Source of the DNA: Metaphire vulgaris
Lineage: Eukaryota; Annelida; Clitellata; Crassiclitellata; Megascolecidae
Reading direction: 5' to 3'
Assembly (NCBI GenBank): GCA_018105865.1
Contig: CM030851.1
Span: 561,501 to 625,500 of the forward strand
Length of the DNA stretch: 64,000 nt
Positions 10,500-22,060 of the stretch are shown one piece after another (position 1 is the stretch's first letter; every line of letters starts with the position of its first letter). The notes beneath the pieces were generated by a model. It saw only the letters and a program-made list of their open reading frames with translations. It had not been told where the DNA came from and ran no database searches. The translations under genes and the position numbers were made by a program.

Positions 10500-12060
10500 T
10501 GTCTACCTATCTATCTATTAGATAAGATTAGATTAGATAAATATACTTCTAGGCCCTTTGTGGCACCAAAGCGCCGCTGCAGTCAATTAAAACTCTCAAA
10601 CATATATGTCTTTAGCTGAGATAGAAAGACAGCACGGGATGGAGACGCATCACGAAGGTCTGGAGGAAGAGAGTTCCACACGTTTGGTCCTGCGATCCTA
10701 AACGACCTGTCTCCCATTTTAGTGGATGTCCTGTGGGAGACAAGCTTCCTTGTGTCATCAGACCGCAGGCGTGTGCTCCGATTTGTCGAGCGAAGAAGTT
10801 GACAATCCTGGATTAGATAATCGGGAGATTCCTCTCAAAGCACTTGCCGACAAGAGAGATCAGTTTGTAGTGTATCCTCTTTCTGACCGGAAGCCAGTGC
10901 AGTTCTCGCAAGATTGGTGTAATGTGTTCATTTCGTCTGGTGCCTGTGATCAGTCTCGCCGCCGAGTTCTGCACCGCCTGGAGACGTTTGATTTGGGCTT
11001 CAGTGATTTGGAACAGGAGACTATTACAATAGTCCAGTCTCGTACTAATCCAGGCATGGACCAGTACTTCAGCGGTATCACTCGACATTGATGAGGCAAT
11101 CACTCTTAAGTTTCGTAATTCAAAGAAACATGTCGAGACTAGGTGAGAGACATGATGTGTCATGGTTAAGTTTTCGTCCAACAGGATTCCAAGATTTCGA
11201 ACCAGCTTCGATCTAAAAATTTGCACCGAGCCCAGATTTATGCTGGTGAAATTTAATTTCTCAAGATGAGTTTTACTACCAAAGCAGATCAATTCAGATT
11301 TCTGAGGGTTTAACTTGAGTAAGTTCGTGCGAAGCCATTTGTCAATGTCCGATGTACAGGCCGTAATTGTATCAGTAGTTACTTCCATTTCATCCGTGCG
11401 ATGTGAGTGATACAACTGAATGTCATCAGCATAGAAGTGAGAGTTCAGGTAATGAGGTCGAATAACATCTTCCAGTTCGCTGACGAACAGCACAAACAGT
11501 AACGGGCCTAGGATCGAGCCCTGTGGGACGCCATATAGCATGTCTCTGGAGTTTGATGAGATAGAGTCATAGATGACTTTCGATGTCCGATCGGTTAAGT
11601 ATGATGTTATCCACTCAAGTGCGATTCCACTAATACCAAATCTCAATTCCAGTCTTGAGATAAGAATCTGATGGTCGATGCAATCAAAAGCCGCGGACAG
11701 ATCAAGTAGCAACATCGTTGTCACTTTTCCACTGTCCACTGCATCATAGATGTCCGATAAGATATGAAGAAGCGCGGTTTCGGTCGAGTGAAATTTGCGA
11801 TAGGCTGATTGCATCTTCGGGAGTAGCCCATGTGATATTAAATGCGAATGAATCCTGTTTGCAACAATTTTCTCAATGGTCTTTGAGATGAAGGATAAAT
11901 TTGATATAGGTCTATAATTTGTGAGTTCATAAGGATCCAGGCTTTGTTTCTTCAAGCGAGGAAAAATAATCGAAGTTTTCTCGGACGGCGGGAGGTGCGC
12001 TTTCTCTAGCGAGATGTTTATCATGTTCGTGATAAAGTTTAACAACGGATCGAGGAGCTC
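10500..12060 (-). mobile_element. L2-clade LINE, 5'-truncated copy with long RT ORF
   Basis: The longest retrotransposon frame in the window: 410 codons open on the minus strand at 12045-10813. In order it shows RT motifs TNYRPISNLSFISKTIEKIV, QSAYRKFHSTETALL, LLDLSAAFDCIDHQIL (motif A, Asp present), GVPQGSILGPLLF, YADDIQLYHS (catalytic YADD intact), LKLNPQKSELICFGS, NLGILLDENLTMTHHV and LHWLPVRKRIHYK. A frameshift near 10813 leads into a further 3' part with GPNVWNSLPPDLRDASR. The tail near 10500-10545 is TAGA/GATTA-rich. The 5' side stops at a long TCTA microsatellite, so no endonuclease domain is present. Confidence 0.9.
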
Positions 12061-12100
12061 CTTCAGTAGGAAAGTCGGGATGGGGTCAAGCAGGTTCGAT

Positions 12101-12424
<324 letters not shown>

Positions 12425-12458
12425 ATCTTTCATTTATCTATCCACTCACGCATCCATA

Positions 12459-12548
12459 GCATACATTCATCAAATCTAATAATATTAGATTTGAAGAATG
12501 TATGCGTCAGACAGACAGATTAGATTATTATAATCTAATCTGTCTGTC
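12459..12548. repeat. Two adjacent palindromes next to the microsatellite
   Basis: Hairpin 1 (12459-12505) has outer arms GCATACATTC and GAATGTATGC, and inner arms CAAATCTAAT and ATTAGATTTG. Hairpin 2 (12510-12548) has perfect 18-bp arms (12510-12527 and 12531-12548) around a 3-bp centre. The stems share the AATCTAAT and CTGTCTGTC motifs of the neighbouring repeat, which suggests they arose by template switching at the repeat edge. Confidence 0.85.
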
Positions 12549-12559
12549 GGCGCATCAGG

Positions 12560-13575
12560 GTTTTGACTACGGAGAGCTGACGACAGAAAAGTTGATGTTC
12601 GAGCGAATCCAAGAGTTTCGGAGGCAAAATCAGAAGGCTTCCTCTGAGTTCTGACCAAACGCTGTCATCCAAGCAATCGTTGTTGACTGCAGTGTTCGCT
12701 AAGCAACCTTCGAAAATCGTAAAAATCTTTAAAGCTTCGAGATTTTGAATCAAACGAGGTGCTGCGCTGATTGTGCGGTGGACGTTGCCAGCCAACCGTG
12801 TCTCTCGGAAGACGAGTCATTTAATTTAAAATATTCAGAGATGACAGAAGTAGAGCAGCAAACACAATGACATGCAATTATAAGTGACACTCGGTGACAG
12901 TGTATGGGTTTCAAATCTACAGCAACACAGGAATCAAAGAATTCGGTGAACCTGAAAGAGCTCGAAATCAGTAAATTGTGTAGGTTTATAACGGAGAGTT
13001 ATCAAAGTACAGTAATAACAATTGTCGTAAAGGTAATTCCTAACCTAAATCGCTCGAAAAGCATTTCGATTTCATGGCCGATTTGGAGAAATCCAAATAT
13101 CTCGATATGATCGACCAACCAGTAATTTTAATTTGACAAATGAAACATTTAAGCTCATCAACTCTGTTGACTTTATTTAAACGCAAGCAGTCTCGAACTA
13201 TACATTAATACGAATAATTTAAAACTGTCAATCTTCCATGCATGGAATTCCTTTACGCCTGGGGCTATTTGGTCAGCCAACCACCAAGTAAGTTATTAGC
13301 AGCCTACCTATGTTCTGCACTTTCGATATCTAAACAAAAAATTAAAACATAGACCTAAGTTTAAAATTGGTTTCCCATCTGTGGGAAGGTTTAATTATAA
13401 AAACATCTTTCAATTTTCTGCTGTTGGCCTACGTTGTAAGCCGAAAGTCATAACTAGGCCTACTTGACAGTTTCAATGATCGATTACGCATGTAATGTGA
13501 TGTAATGACTCATATATTACATGCTGACAATCATCAGTATTGACATTAAAGACTTACTGCTATACCATGCTACGT
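12560..13575. other. Intergenic, nothing recognised
   Basis: No repeat family, domain or RNA gene was recognised. Short ORFs here lack codon bias and similarity to anything I know. Confidence 0.5.
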
Positions 13576-13578
13576 AGT

Positions 13579-13583
13579 TTATA

Positions 13584-13654
<71 letters not shown>
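13579..13654. repeat. (TA)n microsatellite
   Basis: About 37 TA units, with one TAT interruption near the left end. Confidence 0.95.
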
Positions 13655-13656
<2 letters not shown>

Positions 13657-13659
13657 CAA

Positions 13660-15040
13660 GTTCAATGCTGTTCGGTTTTGCTGTTAGCGATCGTACATAG
13701 TACACGTGCTTCTGCGTTGACCTGATCAGGTAATGTTGACAATGCAGATGCTGCTGCTGCCTCGCTAATGTCCATCTTCTTTCTCGGTCGTATTCGAGAG
13801 TGAATCATAAACCTTTGCACTAAAAGCAAAGGAAAACAACGGTTCTGATGAGAATCCGACCCTTCTGTTCGACTACTTGACTAAAACAACAGAATTACGA
13901 TTTCAGCCACTCCCTCCCTCCCTCCCTCCCCTCCTATCTCTCCATTTCCCCCATCCAATAGTCGCTTCTGCAGGTTGACCATCAACAGAGCATATCACAG
14001 GGAACACGGGGGAGTGTTGTGCGGCCCCGCTATTCGGATCAGGACCGTTCGTGAGATTCGCTGAAACCGATGAGGGGGGGGGGGCAACGTTCCTCTAAGC
14101 TGCGCTACCGTGCGCTGGCGCCCAGATTTCTAGCTCGTAGCGCGCAGATTTTTTCCTTAGCACATAATCAGGCAATATGGAAACATTTGTGTTATTGACT
14201 ATTAAAATAAAGGGAAATGCAAGCAATCAAAAGCAGCGCAGAACATGCGGTAACTTTAAGCGCAGCTGTATACCACCTTTCGTCATTAATTTTAGTTAGC
14301 CTATAGCCTCTTTCGTTCTGTTTCTTAGCGTGCGCCGTGCGGTGATGTAATCTTGTTATCAAAGGCGGCAATCGTAATGTAAAGTAATCATTTCAACTCA
14401 AGAGTGGTTAGTTGACGGGTCTAATGTCAAAACTGCGATGCCTGGGTCATAACTTAAGGGTACACATGTATACAACTGAGTGAGAGCTTTTCTAATACCT
14501 AACTTGAAACTTGCAATCGTTTTGATTAATTATTATAACTTTACTAAAATATAGCTTCTGGTATTCCTTATGACTGAAACGTATGGTTGGCTCAACATCA
14601 GCAGCAGGTGAATATATAGGCCTACCCACCTGTTACTAATTAATCAACGTCACGTTGGTGGAGATTATAAAAAAACAGATTAGTTTCCTCTACTTAGAGA
14701 TCATTGAACGTCTTCAAACGGACAATGTCAACGAGTGATTGATTCGCAAAAAGTCCACGTGTTGTTGAATAGTAAATAGAAAAACATTGAATAATCGACG
14801 AGCAAATAATCTTGTTTTCTCATTTATTCAAAAATATGTGGAAATTTTTGCTTTGATCGCTCTCAACTGAGTGGGAAGACGAAAAACGACGACAGGATAT
14901 GAATGATTTGCTTTAAGGAGAAGTTCCCTAGATACGAAATTTAGCATAAAATTCTCCGTCATCGCCATCACCGATGACTGCTAATACTGGAAAAATCGCC
15001 TAATAATATAATGCCTTCTGGTCAGGCTACCGTAGAAACA
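13660..15040. other. Intergenic with CCCT-rich tract and a possible hAT-MITE end
   Basis: Holds a CTCC/CCCT-rich tract at about 13908-13935. At about 14086 the stretch CAACGTTCCTCTAAGCTGCG resembles the terminus of the MITE at 37169-37389. The other end of such an element was not found, so it is listed only as a probable fragment. Nothing else is recognised. Confidence 0.4.
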
Positions 15041-16009
15041 GCCGTAAAGCTCGTAAATTATTCGATAAATGCCTCAAAATTCTTCTCAAAGTCCACGGAT
15101 ATGCCCTTAATTAGCTAAATATTGATCTTAAAGAATTTCTTTTACTTCTGAAGAAATCGCGGCAATATTGCTGATGAAGACGCAGTCTACGAGTGAGAGA
15201 GCAGAGCGCAAAGACATGGAAAACGACGAGGAATTATTCTTTAGAAATCTACGTTCGAAATTATCAGAATGAGGATTCGTAAAATTGTCTGCTATAAATA
15301 AGCATAATAAGGGGCGAAAGTTCAACAGCAGTCTGTTAACATATTTCATCTTCATTAGTAAAACGCCGCCAGTAAGAAGAGTACTGTATATTTATAATTG
15401 TTTTCGATTACCAGAGACCCAACCACCGTAAATCTACAAGAATCCATGGTCGAACATTCCTCGGACTAGGACCTTAAGGCACAGCGCAATACAGTCTTAC
15501 GATTTCCCAGCGACGGTGGGGGGGGGGGCACACACCCAACTGCTGAAACAGCTCATTCGCCGCCCATTGTCCGTAAATACTCGGTCAATTATAATCATCA
15601 TCCTCATCATCGAATTGCCTTTTCGTGCGTCTGTCTGTCTATCTGTGTGCATACCAGTCTACCTGCCTGTCTGTCTGCCTGTCTGTCTGTCTATCCGTTG
15701 ATCTGTATTTTTTTTGTTTGCGCAAACTGGATACCAGAGGCTTAGCGAGTGGGGGTATATCGGTATATATACCACCCCAGCCAAAGTCAGTATACATTTC
15801 ATACAGTATATATATAACATAATATATATATACCACATATATAACACATAAATTATATAATTTATATGCGTTTGTGTATGATATATATACATATTATATA
15901 ATATATATAACAATATATCGCCTCCAAATTTATACCCAACCATCCCAAATCCAATTCCTTGCTGCGCTCCTGCTGGGCGCGTCTATAAGCGTTACGGTAT
16001 CTTTGCTTT

Positions 16010-16010
<1 letters not shown>

Positions 16011-16047
<37 letters not shown>

Positions 16048-16081
16048 CTTCTTCTTCTTCTTCTTCTTCTTCTTCTTCTTC
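16011..16081. repeat. (GTT)n(CTT)n microsatellite
   Basis: Compound trinucleotide tract in unit A. It lies inside or beside a segment (about 15728-15977) absent from unit B, where GCGCAAACTGG joins directly to GTGCGTCTATAAGCG. Confidence 0.85.
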
Positions 16082-16463
16082 TACGTGCGATCATGGACCT
16101 CCATTTCCGCCTGTCTTCTGTAGCGTGAATGATGTTTCCTTCCTGTAGACAGCATAAACTGTCCAGATATTATCATCTCTCTCCTACTCTATCCCTTTCC
16201 ACCTCAATCTTTCCTGTTGTAACAAACTTCTCTATTCCATCTTTCCTCACTATATGACCAAAAATTCCATCTGGCTTGTTGTTATTGCCATCAGGCTCCT
16301 TCGTTTTCCCGTTTTGACCAACACTTCATTGTTATTCATCATGTCCTTCCGGCCGACCTTTTCTTATCTGCATGCCCCTAAACATACAAACACACACACA
16401 CACACACAACTGTACACACGAACATGCGCCTGCGTGCGTTGAGATAGAGTATCTAGGATCTAA

Positions 16464-16489
16464 GCGGCGGCGGCGGCGGCGGCGGCGGC
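16464..16489. repeat. (CGG)n tract upstream of the copy A promoter
   Basis: About eight CGG units just 5' of the TATA box. The matching place in unit B (about 24255) has only three, so the tract length differs between the two promoters. Confidence 0.8.
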
Positions 16490-16512
16490 AGACGACGGCT
16501 CCTTCGATTTCC

Positions 16513-16522
16513 TATATAAATA
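16513..16522 (+). promoter_or_regulatory. TATA box, peptide gene copy A
   Basis: TATATAAATA, conserved with copy B, lies about 200 bp upstream of the signal-peptide ATG. Transcription would be expected to start roughly 30 bp downstream. The placement is inferred from consensus and conservation. Confidence 0.6.
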
Positions 16523-16615
16523 TCTGTCGTCTGTTGATGCAAAGTGTCTTTGCCTCGTTCTGACGGAATTTACGACAGACGACACCTCGAAGACGAGGAC
16601 GACGACGACACATTC

Positions 16616-16623
16616 TGACGTCA
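16616..16623. promoter_or_regulatory. CRE palindrome, copy A
   Basis: A perfect TGACGTCA lies in the predicted 5' UTR about 95 bp downstream of the TATA box, and is conserved in copy B. CRE sites are common in neuropeptide genes regulated by CREB. Function here is inference. Confidence 0.45.
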
Positions 16624-16714
16624 GAAGGGGAATTCATAACCCAGGAGGACCTCAAAGAAGAAGAAGAAGATTTTCAACCCGTAATACGGAAGAGAGGACT
16701 CCAGCGGTGGAATT

Positions 16715-16780
16715 ATGAAGGCCAGAGTACTTCTCGTCGTATGCGTGATACTCTCCTCTGAACTGTCTGCGTCTGCCTTG
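16715..16780 (+). CDS. Signal-peptide exon, neuropeptide-like precursor copy A
   Basis: The ATG opens a 22-codon exon, MKARVLLVVCVILSSELS and then ASAL, ending at a GTAACG donor in phase 0. A basic start, a hydrophobic core and a small-residue SAxA end are a classic secretory signal peptide. The downstream exon at 18920 begins in the same phase. The encoded peptide is identical to that of copy B. Confidence 0.8.
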
Positions 16781-17266
16781 GTAACGTTCTGTGGTCTATC
16801 GTCTTATTAAAATACGGCGCACCCAGCCTATAATGCTATCGCTAAACAGGACTTAACAGGACGATGTGGTCTTTAGTTAATCGCAGTAGCGGTTCTTGCA
16901 GGAAAAACTGGTGTGGGGGGACTATGATCTAGTCAAAGACTGCCAACACTTCCCAATTTCTAAAAACTGAAAAGTTTGACGAGCAAGAAGAGTCGTCAAC
17001 TATTATAATCGTATTCGTGATTACGTTCTGTCAAGAGTTCTTTCTTGACACTGCGCTTGACGATAACCAATTCCATCGGTCAATGCAACTTGCGTGACAA
17101 ATCTATCTTACCTGGCATTTCACACACTGCTAGAAACCAGTTCACAACATCAGACGAAGAACGGAATGACAAATCAATAGTAAAACAACTCATCGCACTT
17201 AATGCGACTGGGTCGCAGATACGAACATTTCATTAAAAAAGGCCCTATAGAGCTGAGAGCTGTCCT

Positions 17267-17594
17267 CAGTGGCAGTTCCAGGATTTCTAGTGGGGGGGGG
17301 GGGATGAAATGAATTCATAGGAAGTTGTTGTTGTTGTTGGTGGTGGTGGGTGAAAATATAAGAAAAAATCAATAAATTGTGCCGAAAAAGGCTGACTAAA
17401 TGGAATTTTATCCCCTAATTGTTCTACACTTTTACCGAAAAATAGGCTGACGAGCAAAAAAGGTCATCCGCAGTTTATTCCCTGTAGTTTTACTTGACTT
17501 TTACCCAGAAATAGGCTTCACAAGCAAAGCAAATTCCGGAAAAGTCCGGTGGGGGATGCATCCCCACTCACCCCCTCACGTGGAACCGCCACTG
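17267..17594. mobile_element. hAT-type MITE in the copy A intron
   Basis: Termini CAGTGGCAGTTCCA and TGGAACCGCCACTG are inverted repeats. Flanking octamers GCTGTCCT and GCTAACCT agree at 6 of 8 positions, an aged TSD. The matching place in unit B (near 31350) lacks the element. A copy of the recurrent motif lies at 17449-17469. Confidence 0.75.
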
Positions 17595-18919
17595 GCTAAC
17601 CTTCAAAACCAATCAATTGTAAATTGAGGATTTTCATGTACTGTTTTCGAGGCACAACATATTTTGCTAATTCGAGAGGTTGTCGTAAAGATTCAAACCA
17701 AAGGGAAAACTGGAAAAGAACACCGACCAGCAAGTCCGGAAGAGATGGTAGGAAGTATGTCTACAGTAAATAGAAAGAGAAAGACTCTTTCCCAGTATTC
17801 AAGAAAGACTCTAGCTTGCTCAGCAGTGATCGAAGCAGCAGGGCGGATGGTGCCTTTGATCACCTTGGAGAAACGAATAGGCTAAGCTCATAGACAGGAG
17901 CTGAGGGATATGACTGAATAGCTTTGATCTTTTCTGATTTTCTGTTTTTGAAACTGTGTTCTCTTACTAGAAATAAATCAACCGTCGAATTTTTCATTTT
18001 TGTCATGTAACAGGTTATTTCGCTCTTTTATTCCAGGGGCACATGGCCCACCCAAACCAACTCCAGAATTTTTAAAGCCAATTTCTCATCACTTTTTGTT
18101 GATGATAACAGAGAGGGAGAGAAAGAGGCTGTTTCATTCCAGTCTTATTCGTGCTTTTTTTGCGCATTTGCCAGCTTCTTTTTTCGAGTCAAACGTCTTC
18201 CATTTCATGAATAACCGTTAATAAACAAGGCGTATATGCAACCTGTTGAGCGTCACGTGGCTTGACAAACATCGCCATTCTCAACAATAGAACGCAATTG
18301 ACTTATTAGACGTTGTTAGGAGCACTTCTTGTCTCATTATCCGCTGCCTTTGTTTAGAGCCTGTGTTGGAAGAGAGGAGAGAGTTTGTAGACGATGATAA
18401 GACGTTGCCCTAGGGCAGGATTCTCTAGGAGACGGATATTTCTCTTTGTTATAAAAAGTTCCAAACAATTTGACAATTGGCAGCTGTTACAAACTCAAGC
18501 CTTTGGTTACATGTTTATTTTCTTCGCAGAAACTGGATTTGCGTTGTCTATAAGCAAGACCTTCCAATGAACTGAATAGGACTACTTGGAATCTAGGATT
18601 GAAACGCATTTTCCTCAGGAGAGTCTGTCTCACTAATTTCCACGAACAAAGAGAACTTTGAAATTCAACTGATCTCTTTTGCCCGCGAATTTAAACAAAA
18701 ACTAAAATTTACTATTATTATGGACGTCTTTCAGTTTTAGATTTAATGCTATCATCTTACTGATGTTATAAATATTTCATATAATTATTATGAACATGTC
18801 TATCCTCCTGTTTTTAGACCAATCTCTGGTGACTGGCTTCTGACTGTCTTGTGTCAATCAAACTGCCCTGTCACTCAAGTCACGTCACCTGCTCACTTGC
18901 ATGACGCTTCTCTTTTCAG

Positions 18920-19438
18920 CCGATGGCAGACGACAGATCGATGTCACTTGGCGATCGACTTAAGAGTGAGCGCAGGAGTGCAAGAAGAGACGGTGACCTG
19001 GATCAGTGGTACTACTTAAACGACGGCAACCGTGGACCCTACGCGCTGCCCGCGAGGAAGCCCCAAGTAGCTCCGTGGAGGAGCCATGGACACATCGAGC
19101 ATCGGACCTTCTTTGATACCCTCCGCGCGGCCATGATCCCACTGTTGGACAAGAGGTACGTCGTCGAAACAGCGGAACTGGGTGAGGAGGAGGAGGAGGA
19201 ATGCTGCCCGAAGGCGGGGCCGGGACAATTCGACACTCTCGGCGGAGGCGAGACTCTCGACTATTTTGATGGTAAAAACTTACCAGAATACTTCATTCAC
19301 CACGACCAGAACATTACAGACCCAATCGCCATCGTCGCTAAATTCAATGAATATTTTACTAATATAGATTCCTCCTTAGCAAAAGCAATTCACATCCAGC
19401 CTGATCAAAACACACGCACATCTCTCTTAGACACATAA
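18920..19438 (+). CDS. Neuropeptide-like precursor copy A, second exon running into a LINE
   Basis: A TTTTCAG acceptor precedes phase-0 CCG ATG. The frame encodes the same pro-region as copy B (MADDRSMSLGDRLKSERRSA, DQWYYLNDGNRGPYALPA), then FFDTLRAAMIPLLDKR, an acidic run of Glu with CC, and QFDTLGGGE. After that, coding passes without a stop into LINE-derived sequence (NLPEYFIHHDQNITDP onward) and stops at 19438. With the signal exon this would give a 194-residue chimera. The first peptide has lost the GGG of copy B and the second is truncated by the LINE, so copy A is probably degraded or makes an altered product. Confidence 0.7.
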   Translation, partial: PMADDRSMSLGDRLKSERRSARRDGDLDQWYYLNDGNRGPYALPARKPQVAPWRSHGHIEHRTFFDTLRAAMIPLLDKRYVVETAELGEEEEEECCPKAGPGQFDTLGGGETLDYFDGKNLPEYFIHHDQNITDPIAIVAKFNEYFTNIDSSLAKAIHIQPDQNTRTSLLDT

Positions 19439-19786
19439 ACCCAAATAATTTCTTTCTCAATCCGACAAATCAGGAAGAAATCATTGCTGTTACTAGAAAC
19501 CTTAAATCTAAGTCCAGCTATGGATTAGATGACATACTTATGAAAGTTCTCAAACCAGTTATTCCTGATATGGCTATCATCCTATCTTCCCTATTTAACA
19601 TCATTCTCAAGCTGGCATCTTTCACTCTTAGATGAAAATTGCTAAAGTCATTCCTATATTTAAATGTGGCGATCCTCATTTAATAAATACTTATAGACCA
19701 ATCTCCATACTTCCCGCCTTCTCTAATATCTTAGAAAAATTAGTTTGCAATAGACTGAATAACTTTTTAGCTAAGCATAACATATT
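19257..19786 (+). mobile_element. LINE RT fragment, array unit 1
   Basis: Plus-sense fragment of a LINE reverse-transcriptase N-terminal region: NLPEYFIHHDQNITDP, AKFNEYFTNIDSSLAKAI, SSYGLDDILMKVLKPVIPDM, then in shifted frames PIFKCGDP and RPISILPAFSNILEKLV. It starts directly after QFDTLGGGE of the peptide exon and ends directly before the next copy of that exon's acidic segment, at about 19788. It lacks all catalytic RT motifs. Confidence 0.8.
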
Positions 19787-19904
19787 GTGATCGAAACAGC
19801 GGAAGCGGATGAGGAGGAGGAGGAGGAGGAGGAGGAGGAGAAGAAGAAATGCTGCTCGAAAAAGGGACCGCGACAATTCGACACTCTCGGCGGATACGAG
19901 ATTT
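19787..19904 (+). pseudogene. Duplicated peptide-exon segment, array unit 2
   Basis: Repeats the peptide-precursor segment: VIETAEADEEE, a Glu/Lys run, KKCCSKKGPRQFDTLGGYE and IFDNF, again fused to LINE sequence. It has no signal peptide or start of its own. It is one unit of a tandem array of about 630 bp (exon segment plus LINE fragment). Confidence 0.75.
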
Positions 19905-20173
19905 TCGACAATTTTGATGGTAGAAACTTACCAGAATACTTCATTCACCACGACCAGAACATTACAGACCCAATCGCCATCGTCGCTAAATTCAATGAAT
20001 ACTTTACTAATATAGATTCCTCCTTAGCAAAAGCAATACACATCCAGCCTGATCAGAACACACACAACACACCTCTCTTAGACACATAAACCCAAATAAT
20101 TTCTTTCTCAACCCGACAACTCCGGAAGAAATCATTCCTGTTACTAGAAACCTTACATCTAAGTCCAGCTATC
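19905..20173 (+). mobile_element. LINE RT fragment, array unit 2, left part
   Basis: Same fragment as 19257-19786 (NLPEYFIHHDQNITDP onward). It is cut at about 20173, after TCTAAGTCCAGCTAT, by a second LINE, and resumes at about 21151. Confidence 0.8.
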
Positions 20174-21150
20174 TACCATTCGGAATGGGCAAGAGTTATT
20201 AGTGGAGTGCCTCAGGGCTCAGTGCTTGAGCCATTGCTTTTTCTAATATAATCGATGAAGGATTACTATCCAAAATTTCAAGGTTTTCAGATGATACAAA
20301 GATGTGCAGAAATATCGACTCTGAGAATGATGCTAAAATTTTACAGGAAGATCTAAGGAAATTGTTCAGTGGTCTGTGGACTGGCAGATGTTTTTCAATA
20401 TCGATAAATGTTCTGTAATGCATGTTGGGAAATCAAATAATGGTAATGAATATACTTTAGGAAGAAAGGTTCTAACCACAACAGAAAAATAAAGAGACTT
20501 GGGAGTAATCATCCATAGAAGTATGAATCCATCTCACCAATGCATGGAAGCAGCAAAAAATGGAAACCAAATGTTGAGAATGATTAAAAGGTCAATAGTG
20601 AGTCGAGACAAAGAGATAATGGTAAAACTATTATAATTCATTAGTAAGGCCTCATCTAGAATACTGTGTTCAGGCAAGGAATCCATTATTGAAAAAAGAT
20701 ATAGAGCTTTTAGAAAAAGTACAAAGACGAGTAACAAAGATGGTTAATGGATGCTATAATATAAGCTACGAAAAAAAGACTTCACTATAGTGGGCTGACA
20801 TTAGAAAAGAGAATGGTGACAGGGGATTTGATAGAAACATACAATATCATGACTGGGAAAGTAGATATGCCATACGATCGATTCTTTACATTGGCACACT
20901 ATAGCAGCACAAGAGGCCACAATTGCAAATTGTTTAAGCAGAGGGTTGGTCCAAGAAAGAAAAAGTGCAAGGATTGTGGACAAATGGAACCGTTTGGACG
21001 AGGTGGGAGTGACATTTGAAACTGTAAACGAATTCAAAGACTATCTCGGAAATAAAACTAGGTTATTGAATGTGGAGTGCTACTGCAGTGGTTTTCACAC
21101 AGGCTTCCTTAGCCTCCTAAACCACTTTAAATCACATTATTATTATACCA
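20174..21150 (+). mobile_element. CR1-like LINE inserted in the array
   Basis: Frameshifted RT C-terminal half: ISGVPQGSVLEPLLF, DEGLLSKISRFSDDTKMCRN (YADD replaced by FSDD), LQEDLRKLFSGLW, then TLEKRMVTGDLIETYNIMTG and KLFKQRVGPRKKK. It ends with TAGCCTCCTAAACCAC and a short ATT tail. The same 3' end occurs at 5889-6227 (plus) and about 32110-32190 (minus). It interrupts array unit 2, so it inserted after the LINE fragment it splits. Confidence 0.8.
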
Positions 21151-21423
21151 ATTAGCTAGCATACCTATAAAAGTTCTCAAACCAAATATTCCTGATTTGG
21201 CTAGCATCCTATCTTCCCTATTTGAGATTATTCTCAGCTGCCATCTTTCTCTCGGACATGAAAATTGCTAAAGTCATTCCTACATGTATATTTAAAAGTG
21301 GCCAACCTCATTTAATAAATAATTATAGACCAATCTCCATACTGTACTTCCCGCCCTCTCTAATATCTTAGAAAAATTAGTTTGCAATAGACTGAATAAC
21401 TTTTTAGCTAAGCATAACATATT
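21151..21423 (+). mobile_element. LINE RT fragment, array unit 2, right part
   Basis: Resumes the interrupted fragment: AAAGTTCTCAAACCA, CCTATCTTCCCTATTT, then GACCAATCTCCATAC, ending in TTTTTAGCTAAGCATAACAT exactly at the next peptide-exon segment. Confidence 0.7.
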
Positions 21424-21539
21424 GTGATCGAAACAGCGGAAGCGGACGAGGAGGAGGAGGAGGAGGAGAAGAAGAAGAAATGCTGCTCGAAAAAGGGACC
21501 GCGAGAATTCGGCACTCTCGGCGGAGACGAGATTTTCGA
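21424..21539 (+). pseudogene. Duplicated peptide-exon segment, array unit 3
   Basis: Third copy of the segment: VIETAEADEEE, a Glu/Lys run, KKCCSKKGPREFGTLGGDE and IFDNF. The peptide core has drifted (EFGTLGGDE for QFDTLGGGE). It is followed again by the LINE fragment. Confidence 0.75.
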
Positions 21540-22060
21540 CAATTTTCACGGTAGAAACTTACCAGAATACTTCAATCACCACGACCAGAACATTACAGAC
21601 CCAATCGCCATCGTCGCTAAATTCAATGAATATTTTACTAATATAGATTCCTCCTTAGCAAAAGCAATTCATACCCAGCCTGATCAAAAAAACACACACA
21701 CGCACATCTCTCTTAGACACATAAACCCAAATAATTTCTTTGTCAATCCGACAAATCCGGAAGAAATCATTGCTGTTACTAGAAACTTAAATCTACTGTA
21801 AGTCCAGCTATGGATTAGATAACATACTTATGAAAGTTCTCAAACCAGTTATTCCTGATATGGCTATCATCCTGATATCTTTCACTCTTAGATGAAAATT
21901 GCTAAAGCCATTCCTACATGTATATTTGTATATTTAAAAGTGGCCAACCTCATTTAATAAATAATAATAGACCAATCTCCATACTTTCCGCCCGCTCTAA
22001 AATCTTAGAAAAATTAGTTTTCAATAGACTGAACAACTTTTTAGCTAAGCATAACCTATT
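21540..22060 (+). mobile_element. LINE RT fragment, array unit 3
   Basis: Third copy of the LINE fragment, with a small internal deletion near 21875 relative to unit 1. It ends in TTTTTAGCTAAGCATAACCT before the last peptide-exon segment. Confidence 0.8.

Noticed and set aside
10726..11091. 121-codon plus-strand ORF
   Set aside because: It lies antisense to the L2-like RT and its 3' extension, whose motifs are unmistakable on the minus strand.
18923..18925. Initiation of the peptide precursor at the internal Met (MADDR)
   Set aside because: A phase-matched signal-peptide exon lies upstream in both copies, and a TTTTCAG acceptor sits immediately before CCG ATG.
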